A DNA stretch of 53,506 nucleotides from an uncultured Rhizobiaceae bacterium (GTDB taxonomy: Bacteria > Pseudomonadota > Alphaproteobacteria > Rhizobiales > Rhizobiaceae). Below the pieces are notes generated by a model, which saw only the letters and a list, made by a program, of their open reading frames with translations, searched no databases and had not been told where the DNA came from. The stretch is from NCBI GenBank assembly GCA_947259295.1, contig CAMYMG010000035.1, positions 1-53,506 on the forward strand, read 5' to 3'. Below, one piece after another: positions 21,411 through 31,526 of this stretch (the first letter of the stretch is position 1; each line of letters opens with the position of its first letter). The translations under genes were made by a program, and so were the position numbers.

Positions 21411-22492
21411 CAGCCTGCAACCTTTCTGATCCATTGGTCGATCGCCACGGCGCCGATGATGAGCACGCCGATCAGGAGATAGGTCCACTGCGGATCGGTG
21501 CCGATCAGGCGCAGCCCGAGCGAGAAAACGCCGACGATGAGGGCTCCGAAGAGCATGCCCAGAATGGAGCCACGGCCGCCGAACAACGAGATTCCGCCGA
21601 TCACGACCGCTGTTATCGATTCGATGTTGGTGAACTGGCCGGATGTCGGCGACACCGAGCCCAGTCGGCCAATCAGGACCCATCCGGCGAGCGCGCAGAC
21701 AAGGCCGGAGATGACATAGACCGAAATCAGCATGCGACTGACATTGACGCCCGACAGGTCCGCGGCATCCGGATCGTCGCCTACGGCATAGACATGCCGG
21801 CCCCAGGCAGTGTGGTTCAGCACGTACCAGAGAAACGCGACCAGCAGGATCATCATGATGACGCCGTAGGTGAAGACGGCGCCACCGATCCGGATGTTGG
21901 CGCCGAAGAGCTGCAACAATGGCGCCTGTGCCTCGATGTCCTGCGAGCGGATCGTCTCGTTCGCCGAGTAAAGGAAATTGGTTGCCAGCACGATCTGCCA
22001 GGTGCCGAGCGTTACGATGAAGGGCGGCAGCTTCATCTTGGCAACAAGCACCCCGTTGAGGAAGCCGCAGGCCGCGCCGACGCCGAAGCCGCACAGGATC
22101 GCGACCGGTGCCGGAAGACCGTAGCGGAAGGTGAACTGCCCCATCACGACCGAGGAAAGCACCATTATGGCGCCGACCGACAGGTCGATGCCGGCCGTCA
22201 GGATAACCAGCGTCTGGGCCGCGCCAACGATGCCGACAATCGCCACCTGCTGGAGGATCAGGGTCAGCGTGAATGCGGAGAAGAACTTGCCGCCGATGAC
22301 AACGGCAAAGACGACGACTGAGGTGATGAGCACGATGAGCGGCACAGCCGCCGGGCTGGAATGCAGGAAATGCTGGATCTTCTCCAGCGGCGAACGATCA
22401 TGCCCGCCGAACTGGGCGACCGACATATCGCTGGACGACAGTGTGCTTTCGAATTCCTGCGGCTGCCGTGCACCGGTCGGAGCATCGCTCAT
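21410..22492 (-). CDS. frcC: Fructose ABC transporter permease FrcC
   Basis: 360 aa, BPD_transp_2 (RbsC-like) family. A 45-residue hydrophilic N-terminus is followed by about nine to ten membrane helices. The family segment LTAGIDLSVGAIMVLSSVV lies near 98-116, and INIES-type loop SPTSGQFTNIESITAVVIGG lies near 275-294. It forms the membrane channel of the frc importer. It lies between frcB (93-base gap) and frcA (overlapping stop/start). Confidence 0.92.
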   Translation of the reverse strand: MSDAPTGARQPQEFESTLSSSDMSVAQFGGHDRSPLEKIQHFLHSSPAAVPLIVLITSVVVFAVVIGGKFFSAFTLTLILQQVAIVGIVGAAQTLVILTAGIDLSVGAIMVLSSVVMGQFTFRYGLPAPVAILCGFGVGAACGFLNGVLVAKMKLPPFIVTLGTWQIVLATNFLYSANETIRSQDIEAQAPLLQLFGANIRIGGAVFTYGVIMMILLVAFLWYVLNHTAWGRHVYAVGDDPDAADLSGVNVSRMLISVYVISGLVCALAGWVLIGRLGSVSPTSGQFTNIESITAVVIGGISLFGGRGSILGMLFGALIVGVFSLGLRLIGTDPQWTYLLIGVLIIGAVAIDQWIRKVAG

Positions 22493-22585
22493 CGTATCCT
22501 CCCCGAAGTCTTTTTGTTCTTCGCAATGGAGGGCGACCGAAGCCGCCCTCCGTCAGCAACACTGTTTGCCTGTCAGGCCGTCAAA

Positions 22586-23620
22586 TCAACCCCAGCACTT
22601 GTCCGTGCCGGCCTTAGTGTCGATCGACTCGACGCCTTCCGCCGGCTTGTCGGTGACAAGTGCGGCGCCGGTGTCGAAGAAGTCCTTGCCTTCTGAAGGC
22701 GACGGCTTCTCGCCGGTGTCGGCAAACTTTTTGATCGCCTCGATGCCCATCGACGCCATCAGAAGCGGATATTGCTGCGAGGTCGCGCCGATGACCCCTT
22801 CGGCCACGTTCTTCACGCCTGGGCAGCCGCCGTCGACCGACACGATCAGCACGTTGCCTTCCATCCCGACAGCCTTCAGCGCCTCGTACGCGCCGGCCGC
22901 GGCAGGCTCGTTGATGGTGTAAACGACATTGATGCCGGGGTCCTTCTGCAGACAATTCTCCATCGCCGTGCGGCCGCCCTCTTCATTGCCGTTGGTGATG
23001 TCGTGGCAGACGTTGCGCGGATCGTCCTCGTCGCCGATCTTGTTGACGTCCTTGGTGTCGATGCCGAAGCCGCTCATAAAGCCCTGGTCGCGCAAAACGT
23101 CGACCGTCGGCTGGCTCGGGTTGAGGTCGAGATAGGCGATCTTGGCATCCTTGGCGGCGTCGCCGAGCGTTGCCTTCGCCCACGAGCCGATCAGTTCACC
23201 GGCCTTGAAGTTGTCGGTGGCGAAGGTGGCGTCTGCTGCGTCGATGGGCTCGAGCGGCGTGTCGAGCGCGATCACCAGAATGCCCGCATCGCGTGCCTTC
23301 TTCACGGAATCGACGATGGCCTTTGAATCGGAAGGCACCAGCAGGATGCCCTTGGCGCCGTCGGCGATGCAGGATTCGATTGCCGCCACCTGGCTCTCAT
23401 TGTCGCCGTCGATCTTGCCGGCATAGGACTTCAGGTTGATGCCGAGCTCGTCTGCCTTGGCCGTCGCACCTTCCTTCATCTTCACGAAGAAGGGATTGGT
23501 GTCGGTCTTGGTGATCAGGCAGGCGTTGACATCGGCGGCCGATGCGGATGCGGTGAAGGCCATGAATGCGGCTGCGGCAGCGCCGAATACGGTCGATTTC
23601 AGAAGTGCTGTCTTGGTCAC
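22586..23620 (-). CDS. frcB: Fructose-binding periplasmic protein FrcB
   Basis: 344 aa from a GTG at 23620, chosen because gggaggaag precedes it and it starts a clean signal peptide ([18 protein letters not shown], cleavage near ASA/ADV at about residue 28). The mature part begins [20 protein letters not shown], and the protein contains GDEDDPR and [14 protein letters not shown] and ends DKCWG. I recall these same features in S. meliloti FrcB, the high-affinity binding protein for fructose, ribose and mannose. It is the first gene of the frcBCA operon and divergent from the ROK regulator, with an operator-like palindrome between. Confidence 0.93.
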   Translation of the reverse strand: MTKTALLKSTVFGAAAAAFMAFTASASAADVNACLITKTDTNPFFVKMKEGATAKADELGINLKSYAGKIDGDNESQVAAIESCIADGAKGILLVPSDSKAIVDSVKKARDAGILVIALDTPLEPIDAADATFATDNFKAGELIGSWAKATLGDAAKDAKIAYLDLNPSQPTVDVLRDQGFMSGFGIDTKDVNKIGDEDDPRNVCHDITNGNEEGGRTAMENCLQKDPGINVVYTINEPAAAGAYEALKAVGMEGNVLIVSVDGGCPGVKNVAEGVIGATSQQYPLLMASMGIEAIKKFADTGEKPSPSEGKDFFDTGAALVTDKPAEGVESIDTKAGTDKCWG

Positions 23621-23729
23621 GTGTCTTCCTCCCGGTGAAAAACTGCGGAGCCGGCCAATCGGCTTCCGACCAACGCCCGGACGATTTGTCCGGTCGCTTG
23701 ACCTCACAAAACATCAAAGGGAAAAGCGA

Positions 23730-23766
23730 GTCAATAATAAATAAATCACTCTTATTTATTATTGAC
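23730..23766. promoter_or_regulatory. Perfect 15-bp inverted repeat between frcB and the ROK regulator (operator)
   Basis: gtcaataataaataa (23730-23744), spacer atcactc, ttatttattattgac (23752-23766): both arms match perfectly. The outer end of each arm forms a TTGAC -35-like box pointing outward: TTGACT toward frcB (17-base gap to TTTTGT) and TTGACA at 23762-23767 toward the regulator (17-base gap to CATGCT). A dimer bound here would cover both divergent promoters. The AT-rich arms stand out from the GC-rich surroundings. ROK repressors are known to bind AT-rich inverted repeats of this kind. Confidence 0.8.
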
Positions 23767-23828
23767 AGAGGTCATGCCGGCCCGCATGCTGGCACAAAAC
23801 AACAGGCCATTTGGGGAGGATGCAAGCG

Positions 23829-25055
23829 GTGGAAACCGGCACGACCAGGCACGGTTTGACGGAGCCGGCGGAACGCCATTTCCATCGCGGCACCAACCAG
23901 AGCGGCATGCGCGACCGCAACGAGCGCCTCGTGCTTTCACTGGTCCGCCAGCACGGCAGCCTCGCCAAGACCGAGATTGCGCGCATGACCGGACTGTCGG
24001 CTCAGACCGTCTCCGTCATCATGCGCGAACTGGAAGACGAAGGACTTCTTTTGCGCATGGATCCGGTGCGCGGAAAGGTCGGTCAGCCGTCCGTGCCGAT
24101 GGCGCTTAACCCGGACGGCGCCTACTTCCTCGGGCTCAAGATCGGGCGGCGAAGCGCCGAACTCGTGCTGATCGATTTCCTCGGCAGTGTACGGGCGATG
24201 CTGCGCAATTCCTACCGCTACCCGGCGCCCCGCGACACGGTCGACTTCGTCACGGACGGCATCAAGCGGATCCGGGCAGGTCTCGATTCCGGCCAGGACG
24301 CACGCATTGCAGGGCTTGGCATCGCCATGCCGTTCGAACTGTGGAACTGGGCCGACACCGCAGGCGCGCCGAGCGACATCATGGCCCAGTGGCGCAACCG
24401 CGACATGCGCGCCGATATCCAGGCGCAGTGCAAGTTCCCCGTTTACCTGCAGAACGATGCGACCGCGGCCTGCGGCGCCGAACTGGTGTTCGGCCAGACC
24501 GGCAAGCTGCGCGACTTCATCTATTTCTACATCGGCGCTTTTGCCGGCGGCGGGGTGGTCCTCAATGGCGGCCTATACGGTGGGCCGACCGGCAATGCCG
24601 GTGCAGTAGGGTCTATGCCGGTGCCCGGCGCCGACGGACGCCCGGTACAGTTGATCGACGTCGCCTCGCTTGCGATCCTCGAAAAATCGCTCAATGTGCG
24701 CGGCATCGACGCGACGTATCTGTGGACCCACCCCGAGGAGTGGAGCGGCGAGGCACCCGAATTCGAGGCCTGGTTCGACGTCGCCGGCCGGGCGCTTGCC
24801 TATGCGATCGTCTCGGCCTCTGCCGTCATAGACTTCGAGGCCGCCATCATCGACGGCTGGATGCCAGCCCCTGCCCGGCAAAGGCTCGTGAAATCGGTGC
24901 AGCGGGCGCTAGCCGACATCGACGTCGAGGGGTTGCGTGTCCCGTCGGTTCTCGAAGGAACGGTGGGCATCCACGCCCGCGCACTCGGCGGTGCAAGCCT
25001 GCCGCTCTCGGAACGGTTCCTGATCGGCGCCACCGAGCGGCCAAAGGGACTTTGA
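23829..25055 (+). CDS. ROK-family transcriptional regulator of the frc locus
   Basis: 408 aa from a GTG at 23829, which has ggggagga eight bases ahead; a TTG at 23811 and an ATG at 23820 are in frame but have no room for that site. Residues about 25-85 form a winged helix (SLAKTEIARMTGLSAQTVSVI); the rest is a ROK sugar-kinase-like fold. The ATP motif DxGGT is lost (LGLKIGRRSAELVLID), and the zinc motif CxCGxxGC is absent after GNAGAVGSMPVPG, so it is likely a regulator only. It is expected to repress frcBCA and itself and to respond to a sugar. The stop overlaps the next small ORF (TGATG). Confidence 0.9.
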   Translation: METGTTRHGLTEPAERHFHRGTNQSGMRDRNERLVLSLVRQHGSLAKTEIARMTGLSAQTVSVIMRELEDEGLLLRMDPVRGKVGQPSVPMALNPDGAYFLGLKIGRRSAELVLIDFLGSVRAMLRNSYRYPAPRDTVDFVTDGIKRIRAGLDSGQDARIAGLGIAMPFELWNWADTAGAPSDIMAQWRNRDMRADIQAQCKFPVYLQNDATAACGAELVFGQTGKLRDFIYFYIGAFAGGGVVLNGGLYGGPTGNAGAVGSMPVPGADGRPVQLIDVASLAILEKSLNVRGIDATYLWTHPEEWSGEAPEFEAWFDVAGRALAYAIVSASAVIDFEAAIIDGWMPAPARQRLVKSVQRALADIDVEGLRVPSVLEGTVGIHARALGGASLPLSERFLIGATERPKGL

Positions 25056-25261
25056 TGTTTTCGATAGCCTTGGCGCTTCTGTCTGATCCTGAATTCCGGG
25101 CGAGGCTGCGCGTCATTCGCGAAGTCGGCGGCCACCGCCAAGTATGTCCGCAGAGGGTCAGTGCGGCCTCTGCGGTTGTTGCGGGAGGCGCAGCGCGCCT
25201 GTATGCCAAAGGCATCGTCCGCGAGGGCGTCGGCCTTTCAACGGAGCGCACCCGACCATGA
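25055..25261 (+). CDS. Possible 68-residue small protein coupled to both neighbours
   Basis: ATG at 25055 shares a base with the ROK stop (TGATG), and its stop TGA at 25259-25261 overlaps the kinase ATG (ATGA). The frame therefore fills exactly the 200-base gap between regulator and kinase. The product starts MFSIALALLSDPEFRARL and has a basic, Ala/Gly/Val-rich remainder. No family is recognised. About 64% of third codon positions are G or C by hand count, lower than the clearly coding neighbours appear, so it could be a decayed or chance frame. No ribosome-binding site is obvious, so it would depend on coupling. Confidence 0.45.
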   Translation: MFSIALALLSDPEFRARLRVIREVGGHRQVCPQRVSAASAVVAGGAARLYAKGIVREGVGLSTERTRP

Positions 25262-26181
25262 TCATCTGCTGCGGCGAAGCCCTGATCGACATGCTGCCGC
25301 GTACGGCGACCACGGGCGAGCCGGCGCTGGCGCCCTATTCCGGCGGCGCCGTGTTCAACTCGGCGATCGCGCTCGGCCGTCTCGGTGTGCCCGTCGAGTT
25401 CTTCTGCGGCCTGTCATCCGACCTGTTCGGCGAGCAGCTGCGCGCGTCGCTTGCGGCCAGCAAGGTCGGGTCGCGCTTCGCCCCGATCTCCGCCCGCCCA
25501 ACGACGCTCGCCTTCGTGCATCTCGTCGATGGCCATGCCAGCTATGTCTTCTACGACGAGAACACCGCGGGCCGCATGCTGTCGATGGATGATCTGCCCG
25601 AACTCGGGCCCGAGGTCGATGCCATGCTGTTCGGCGCAATCAGCCTCATTTCCGAACCGTGCGGCTCGACATACGAGGCGCTGATGGCGCGCGAGTGCGG
25701 CAGCCGCGTCACCATGTTCGACCCCAACATCCGCCCCGCCTTCATCCCGGACCGCGAAAAGCACCTTGCCCGCATGAACCGCATGGTAGCGATGGCAGAC
25801 ATCGTCAAACTCTCCGACGAGGATCTGAAATGGTTCGGCGAGACCGGCAGCGTCGACGACATCGTGGCCGCATGGCTGCAGCGCGGCCCGAAGCTGATCG
25901 TCGTCACACGCGGCAGCCAGGGCGCCACCGGCTACACGAAGAACCACAGCGTCACTGTCACGCCGAAGCCGGTGACCGTCGTCGACACGGTCGGCGCGGG
26001 CGACACGTTCAATGCCGGCATCCTCGCCTCGCTGCACGACCAGGGCCTGCTCTCCAAGACCGCCCTCGCCGAGCTCTCGCAAGACGCCGTTCGAAACGCA
26101 CTGACGCTCGGCGCAGCGGCAGCTGCGGTCACCGTCTCGCGCGCCGGTGCGAACCCGCCCTGGAAGACAGAACTAGCCTGA
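25258..26181 (+). CDS. frcK: PfkB-family sugar kinase, probable fructokinase FrcK
   Basis: 307 aa from the ATG at 25258 (MIICCGEALIDM); upstream in-frame starts lie within the small ORF and give no family-like sequence. It is a ribokinase fold: the N-terminal GGAVFNSAIALGRLG (PfkB signature 1) near 28-42, and DTVGAGDTFNAGI near 242-254 (signature 2) with the catalytic Asp. It phosphorylates a sugar with ATP in the cytoplasm; linkage to frcBCA, as in S. meliloti frcK, suggests fructose. It is probably on the ROK gene's transcript. Confidence 0.88.
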   Translation: MIICCGEALIDMLPRTATTGEPALAPYSGGAVFNSAIALGRLGVPVEFFCGLSSDLFGEQLRASLAASKVGSRFAPISARPTTLAFVHLVDGHASYVFYDENTAGRMLSMDDLPELGPEVDAMLFGAISLISEPCGSTYEALMARECGSRVTMFDPNIRPAFIPDREKHLARMNRMVAMADIVKLSDEDLKWFGETGSVDDIVAAWLQRGPKLIVVTRGSQGATGYTKNHSVTVTPKPVTVVDTVGAGDTFNAGILASLHDQGLLSKTALAELSQDAVRNALTLGAAAAAVTVSRAGANPPWKTELA

Positions 26182-26410
26182 AGCGCGGCTTTCGCCGATC
26201 ACATTATGTTTCTGAACATTGGCCGGCTTGCATGTTTTCGGGGTGTAACGCGCCAATTGCCGGGTTTTCGGCCATTTCCGGCCTCGGGCGCCTTTATCGG
26301 CTGGTAACGCGGCCGCCTGCAATGCGCGCTTTCGGGCCCGTCCCGATGCTTTCGAGCCGAAAACAACTCTGCTATCAGCCCTGCCATACCGACAAACATC
26401 CGGGTGAGGC

Positions 26411-27553
26411 ATGCAGTTTATCGATCTTGGCGCGCAACGCGAGCGCATCGGCGACCGCCTTACGGCGGCAATCCACCAGGTAGTCGCGGATGGCCGCTAC
26501 ATTCTCGGGCCGCAGGTCGCGGAACTCGAGCAGAAGCTCGCCGCCTATGTCGGCACCAGGCATTGTATCGCCTGTGCCAACGGAACCGATGCGCTGCTGC
26601 TGCCGCTGCTTGCGTCCGGCATCGGTCCCGGCGACGCCGTCTTCGTGCCGAGCTTCACCTTCGCGGCCACCGCCGAGGTCGTGGCGCTGGCCAAGGCCGA
26701 GCCGGTCTTCGTTGATGTCGAGCCAGACACCTACAACATGGATGTCGCCAGCCTCGAAGCGGCAATCGCCATGATCAAGGCCGAGGGCCGACTGACGCCC
26801 CGCGCCATCATCCCCGTCGATCTCTTCGGCATTGCCGCCGACTACGAGGCGATCGACGCCGTTGCGAAGCGCGAGAATCTCATCGTCATCGAGGATGCCG
26901 CCCAGGCAATCGGCGGCTCAACCGACGGGCGCATGTGCGGCTCGTTCGGTCTGGTCGCCTCGACCAGCTTCTACCCGGCCAAGCCGCTCGGCTGCTACGG
27001 CGACGGCGGCGCCATGTTCACCAACGATGATGCCTTCGCGGCAAAGCTTCGCTCCTTCGCCTTTCACGGCAAGGGCGAGACCCAATACGACAACGTCCAT
27101 GTCGGCCTGAATTCCCGCCTCGACACGATCCAGGCCGCGATCCTCCTCGAGAAACTGGCCATCCTCGAAGACGAGATGGTGGCGCGCAAGCGCATCGGCG
27201 AACGCTATGCCGAAGGCCTCGGCGACGTCGTCAAGGCAGCGCGCGCACCGGAAGGCGACCGTTCAGCCTGGGCGCAGTACGCCATCGAGACGCCGAACCG
27301 CGATGCGCTCAAGGCGCATCTGCAGGAACAGGGCATTCCTTCGGTAATCTACTATGTGAAGCCGCTGCACCAGCAGGTCGCCTATCGCGACTTCCCCGTG
27401 GCACCGGGTGGCCTGCCCGTGTCGGAGGCGCTGCCCAACACCATCCTCTGCCTGCCCATGCACCCCTATCTGTCGACCGAAGACCAGGACCGCGTCATCG
27501 CGACGATCCGCAACTTCGTCGGCAGCAATTCGGCTAGCCTCGCCGCCGAATAG
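26411..27553 (+). CDS. DegT/DnrJ/EryC1/StrS-family PLP aminotransferase
   Basis: 380 aa. It has the fold-type I layout of sugar aminotransferases: NGTDALLLPLLASGIGPGD near 57-75, PVDLFG, VIEDAAQAIGG near 159-169, and SFYPAKPLGCYGDGGA with the PLP lysine at 191. LNSRLDTIQAAIL near 234-246 is also diagnostic. Members convert keto-sugar nucleotides to amino sugars for LPS or polysaccharide. No other nucleotide-sugar gene lies nearby, so the substrate is unknown. It stands alone on the plus strand after a 229-base gap in which I see no gene, and runs toward cysQ on the other strand. Confidence 0.9.
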   Translation: MQFIDLGAQRERIGDRLTAAIHQVVADGRYILGPQVAELEQKLAAYVGTRHCIACANGTDALLLPLLASGIGPGDAVFVPSFTFAATAEVVALAKAEPVFVDVEPDTYNMDVASLEAAIAMIKAEGRLTPRAIIPVDLFGIAADYEAIDAVAKRENLIVIEDAAQAIGGSTDGRMCGSFGLVASTSFYPAKPLGCYGDGGAMFTNDDAFAAKLRSFAFHGKGETQYDNVHVGLNSRLDTIQAAILLEKLAILEDEMVARKRIGERYAEGLGDVVKAARAPEGDRSAWAQYAIETPNRDALKAHLQEQGIPSVIYYVKPLHQQVAYRDFPVAPGGLPVSEALPNTILCLPMHPYLSTEDQDRVIATIRNFVGSNSASLAAE

Positions 27554-27591
27554 GCGGCGCTGCCAGACTGCTGGGCGCCTTCGCCTCCGGC

Positions 27592-28410
27592 TCAGTGGCC
27601 GGTGACGTTGCCGCGTGCGATGAAGTAGGGGTTGGCGAAGTCGGCATCGTCCGACTGGTTGCACTTGCCGTAGCCAAGCGGCTTACCGTCGAGCGTCGAG
27701 GTCGAACCGCCGGCAGCGCGCAGCACCGCGTCGCCCGCCGCCGTGTCCCACTCCATGGTGCGGCCGAAGCGCGGATAAATGTCGGCCTCGCCATTGGCCA
27801 CCAGGCAGAACTTCAGCGACGATCCGACCGAGACGATCTCGGCTGCCTCGACCTTGCCGATGAAGTCATCGGTCTCGGGCGTGCGGTGCGAGCGGCTGGC
27901 GACAATGGTCAGCGGCGTCGCGCCGGTGCGCACGCCGATCCGGTGGCGGCGCGCGATTTCGCCCTTGGCGTCGAGGTCGATCAGTTCCGCGTTACCGGGC
28001 CGGCCCGAGAAGAAGCGGCCGGTGCACGGCGCATAGACCACGCCAATCTCGGGGATGCCATTGCGCACCAGCGCGATGTTGACGGTGAAGTCGGTGTTGC
28101 GGTTGACGAATTCCTTGGTCCCGTCGAGCGGATCGATCAGGAAGAACATGTTGCCGACGCTGCAGGGTGCGACGCCCGCCGCTGCCTCTTCCTCGGCAAC
28201 GCAGGGAATCGACGGATAGGCCTCCCGCAGCCCGGCGAGGATGATCTCCTCGCTGCGCCGGTCGGCCTCGGTCACGGGCGAGGCGTCGGATTTGCGGTCG
28301 ACCGAGCAGCCGGCACGAAAGACTTCCATGACCTTGCGACCAGCCGCCAGTGCCAGTTGCTCGAAGAGGCCGAGCATTGCCGCGTCGTCAGATACCGCCG
28401 CCTTGTTCAT
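27592..28410 (-). CDS. cysQ: 3'(2'),5'-bisphosphate nucleotidase CysQ
   Basis: 272 aa, inositol-monophosphatase superfamily. The metal site is seen in EEEAAAG (near 72), DPLDGTKEF (near 93-101) and [11 protein letters not shown] (near 219-229). It hydrolyses PAP, the by-product of PAPS use, to AMP, relieving inhibition of sulfate assimilation. It overlaps the end of cysNC by 23 bases on the same strand, so it is the third gene of the cysD-cysNC-cysQ operon. An inositol monophosphatase is the alternative, but the operon context favours CysQ. Confidence 0.93.
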   Translation of the reverse strand: MNKAAVSDDAAMLGLFEQLALAAGRKVMEVFRAGCSVDRKSDASPVTEADRRSEEIILAGLREAYPSIPCVAEEEAAAGVAPCSVGNMFFLIDPLDGTKEFVNRNTDFTVNIALVRNGIPEIGVVYAPCTGRFFSGRPGNAELIDLDAKGEIARRHRIGVRTGATPLTIVASRSHRTPETDDFIGKVEAAEIVSVGSSLKFCLVANGEADIYPRFGRTMEWDTAAGDAVLRAAGGSTSTLDGKPLGYGKCNQSDDADFANPYFIARGNVTGH

Positions 28411-30325
28411 ACTGCTGTTCCGCGATGTCGCGCTGGCGTAGCCATTCGTCGAGTGTTTCTACCATTGTTTCGGGCGACTTGCCGAGCGTTTTCAGGTGAA
28501 TCTCCGGGTTTTCCGGTGCTTCGTACGGGGAATCGACGCCGGTGAAGTTCTTCAGCTTTCCGGAGAGCGCCTGCGCATAGAGTCCCTTCGGATCGCGCCT
28601 GGCGCATTCCTCGAAGGGCGTATCGACAAACACCTCGATGAATTCTCCACTCGGCATCAGTTCGCGCGCCATTCGTCTTTCCGCCCGGAAGGGCGAGATG
28701 AAGGAAACGATGACGATAAGCCCGGCATCGGCCATCAGCTTGGCCACTTCGGCCACGCGCCTGATGTTCTCGACGCGGTCCTCGTCGGTGAAGCCGAGGT
28801 CGCGGTTCAGCCCGTGCCGAACATTGTCGCCATCCAGTATATAGGTATGGCGGCCCGAGGCGTGCAGCTTCTTTTCCAGAAGGTTGGCGATCGTCGATTT
28901 TCCAGAGCCGGACAGGCCTGTGAACCAGAACACCGCCGGCCGCTGGTTCTTGGCCAGCGCGCGCTCCTTCTTGTCGACGTCGAGCGACTGCCAGTGGATG
29001 TTGTCGGCGCGCCGCAGCGCGTGCACGATCATGCCGGCGCCGACCGTGGCATTGGTGACGCGGTCGATCAGGATGAAGGCGCCGGTGGTGCGGTTTTCTA
29101 CGAAGGTGTCGAAGGCAATCGGCGCCTGCACGGAAATGTTGCAGATGCCGACTTCGTTCATCTCAAGCGACTTCGCCGCCTCGCGGGCGAAATTGTTGAC
29201 GTTGATGCGGCATTTCAGTTCGGTGACCGTTGCGCTCGTCTGGTCGGTCTCGGTGCGCAGCAGGTAGGAGCGGCCGGGCAGCAACGCTTGCTCGTTGAAC
29301 CACACCAGGTTGGCTGCGAACTGGTCGGCGACATGCGGCCGGGCAGTCGGCGCCACCAGCATGTTGCCGCGCGAAATCTCGACCTCGTCGGCCAGCACCA
29401 GCGTTACCGCCTGGCCGGCGACAGCGCTCTTCAGGTCGCCGCCCTGCGTGACGATGCGCTTGATGCGCGACGCCTTGCCTGACTTGGCGACGACGACTTC
29501 ATCGCCCTGCGACACGGAGCCGGACGCAACGGTCCCGGCAAAGCCGCGGAAATCGAGGTTAGGCCGGTTCACATACTGCACCGGAAAGCGGAACGGCATT
29601 TCGACGGCGGCATCGTCGACCACCACCGTCTCGAGATGCTCGACCAGCGTCGGGCCGGAGTACCAGGCGATCCTGTCCGAGCGCCGCACGACATTGTCGC
29701 CGTAGCGGGCCGACATCGGGATCGGCACGATCGAGGCAAAGCCGAGGTCTTTGGCGAACTCGGCGTAATTTGCGGTGATCCTGTCGAACACTGCCTGGTC
29801 GAAGTCGACGAGATCGATCTTGTTGACGGCCAGCACGATGTGGCGGATGCCGAGCAGCGAAGCGATGATCGAATGGCGCCTCGTCTGCGCCAGCACGCCC
29901 TGCCTGGCATCGACCAGCACGATGGCAAGATCGGCCGTTGAGGCGCCGGTCGCCATGTTGCGGGTGTATTGCTCGTGGCCCGGCGTGTCGGCGACGATGA
30001 ACTTGCGCTTCGGCGTCGAGAAGAACCGGTAGGCGACATCGATGGTGATGCCCTGCTCGCGCTCGGCCTCCAGCCCGTCGACGAGCAGCGCGAAATCGAC
30101 GTCCTCGCCGGTGGTGCCGTGCTTCTTCGAATCGCGCTCCAGCGTCGCCAGCTGGTCCTCGAAGATCTGCTTGGTGTCGGACAGCAGCCGGCCGATCAGC
30201 GTCGACTTGCCGTCATCGACGGAACCGCAGGTCAGGAAGCGCAGCAGCGACTTGCGCTCCTGCCCGGCCAGATAGTCGCGGACGCTGTCTGCCGCCTCGA
30301 TGGTTTTCGTCATGATATGGCGCAT
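28388..30325 (-). CDS. cysN: Bifunctional sulfate adenylyltransferase GTPase / APS kinase (CysN-CysC)
   Basis: 645 aa from the ATG at 30325 ([11 protein letters not shown]); ATG 30313 is a close alternative. The N-terminal part (about 1-430) is a translation-factor GTPase with [26 protein letters not shown] and NKIDLVDF. The C-terminal part (about 450-645) is APS kinase with GLSGSGKST and the [10 protein letters not shown] loop. With CysD it makes APS from sulfate and ATP, then phosphorylates it to PAPS. The start lies two bases after the cysD stop. The nodulation form NodQ has the same layout, but no nod genes or nod boxes are seen here. Confidence 0.94.
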   Translation of the reverse strand: MRHIMTKTIEAADSVRDYLAGQERKSLLRFLTCGSVDDGKSTLIGRLLSDTKQIFEDQLATLERDSKKHGTTGEDVDFALLVDGLEAEREQGITIDVAYRFFSTPKRKFIVADTPGHEQYTRNMATGASTADLAIVLVDARQGVLAQTRRHSIIASLLGIRHIVLAVNKIDLVDFDQAVFDRITANYAEFAKDLGFASIVPIPMSARYGDNVVRRSDRIAWYSGPTLVEHLETVVVDDAAVEMPFRFPVQYVNRPNLDFRGFAGTVASGSVSQGDEVVVAKSGKASRIKRIVTQGGDLKSAVAGQAVTLVLADEVEISRGNMLVAPTARPHVADQFAANLVWFNEQALLPGRSYLLRTETDQTSATVTELKCRINVNNFAREAAKSLEMNEVGICNISVQAPIAFDTFVENRTTGAFILIDRVTNATVGAGMIVHALRRADNIHWQSLDVDKKERALAKNQRPAVFWFTGLSGSGKSTIANLLEKKLHASGRHTYILDGDNVRHGLNRDLGFTDEDRVENIRRVAEVAKLMADAGLIVIVSFISPFRAERRMARELMPSGEFIEVFVDTPFEECARRDPKGLYAQALSGKLKNFTGVDSPYEAPENPEIHLKTLGKSPETMVETLDEWLRQRDIAEQQYEQGGGI

Positions 30326-30327
30326 TA

Positions 30328-31233
30328 TCAGAAATATCCTTCGCGCTTCTTCTTTTCCATCGAGCCGGCCTCGTCGCGGTCGATGAGGCGGCCCTGGCGC
30401 TCGGAGGTGCGCGCGGTCAGCATCTCGCTGACGATGCCCTCCAAGGAATCGGCGTCGGAATCGATGGCGCCGGTGAGCGGGTAGCAGCCGAGTGTGCGGA
30501 ACCGTACCATGCGGTTCTCGATCGTCTCGCCCGGCTTCAGCTTCATGCGCTCGTCGTCGCGCATGATCAGCATGCCGTCGCGCTCGACCACCGGGCGCTC
30601 CTTGGCAAAGTAGAGCGGCACGATCGGGATGTCCTCCTGCAGGATGTACTGCCAGATATCGAGCTCGGTCCAGTTGGAGAGCGGGAAGACGCGGATGGAT
30701 TCGCCCTTGGCGACGCGGGTGTTGTAGATCTTCCACATTTCCGGGCGCTGGTTCTTCGGGTCCCAGACATGCTGCGCGTCGCGGAACGAGAAGATGCGCT
30801 CCTTGGCGCGCGACTTTTCCTCGTCGCGGCGCGCGCCGCCGAAGGCCGCGTCGAAGCCGTATTTATCGAGCGCCTGGCGCAGGCCAACCGTCTTCATGAT
30901 GTGGGTATGGGTGTTCGACCCGGAATCGAACGGATTGATGCCGTCGCGCACGCCCTCTTCGTTGATGTGCACGATGAGGTCGAAGCCGAGCTTCCTGGCC
31001 ATTTCATCGCGAAACTCGATCATCTCGCGGAACTTCCAGGTCGTGTCGACATGCAGGAAGGGAAAGGGCGGCTTTGCCGGATAGAATGCCTTCATGGCGA
31101 GGTGCATGAGGACGGACGAATCCTTGCCGACCGAATAGAGCATTACCGGCTTGGAGAATGTCGCCGCCACTTCGCGAAAGATATGGATCGCCTCGGCTTC
31201 GAGGCGGTCGAGATGTGTTAGCTTGGCAAGCAT
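30328..31233 (-). CDS. cysD: Sulfate adenylyltransferase subunit CysD
   Basis: 301 aa, PAPS-reductase-like fold: [15 protein letters not shown] (PP-loop, near 32-46), [15 protein letters not shown] near 138-152, and [14 protein letters not shown] near 191-204. It is the ATP-sulfurylase catalytic subunit, partnered by the CysN half of the next gene, and acts in the cytoplasm. It is the first gene of the operon, with aagg before the ATG. The 293-base gap upstream holds no gene and should carry the promoter; a 12-bp palindrome lies in it. Confidence 0.96.
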   Translation of the reverse strand: MLAKLTHLDRLEAEAIHIFREVAATFSKPVMLYSVGKDSSVLMHLAMKAFYPAKPPFPFLHVDTTWKFREMIEFRDEMARKLGFDLIVHINEEGVRDGINPFDSGSNTHTHIMKTVGLRQALDKYGFDAAFGGARRDEEKSRAKERIFSFRDAQHVWDPKNQRPEMWKIYNTRVAKGESIRVFPLSNWTELDIWQYILQEDIPIVPLYFAKERPVVERDGMLIMRDDERMKLKPGETIENRMVRFRTLGCYPLTGAIDSDADSLEGIVSEMLTARTSERQGRLIDRDEAGSMEKKKREGYF

Positions 31234-31341
31234 GGGAACCTTCGGAAATGCTGAAAGACCGCGCCGGGGTCGGAACGGGCCTCAATGTGTTGCCGGCAGT
31301 CTCTCACAAATCACCCACTTCTCAAGCAGCATGCATCCAAA

Positions 31342-31353
31342 GATAGGCCTATC
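31342..31353. promoter_or_regulatory. Palindrome in the cysD upstream region
   Basis: gataggcctatc is a perfect 12-bp palindrome about 110 bases before the cysD ATG, in the divergent gap between cysD and the DUF2793 gene. It may be an operator, but one palindrome of this size can arise by chance and I cannot tie it to a known regulator. Confidence 0.25.
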
Positions 31354-31526
31354 CGGCACCGGTAATTTACGTCTGGTTGCCCGCAGCTAGAACATTCTAC
31401 CGACCCGCGCCAGCCCATTCGAGGCCAGCGACCGGACCGCGTCGCGGCTCAGGCAGACCCGGTTTTATCCACGCCCGCTGAAGTTGACCTAGAATCCATC
31501 AGCGCTCCAACCCCGGAAAACCCACG

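Noticed and set aside
28388..31233. nodPQ-type nodulation sulfation genes
   Set aside because: cysD-cysNC-cysQ order and lack of nod genes or nod boxes fit housekeeping sulfate activation.
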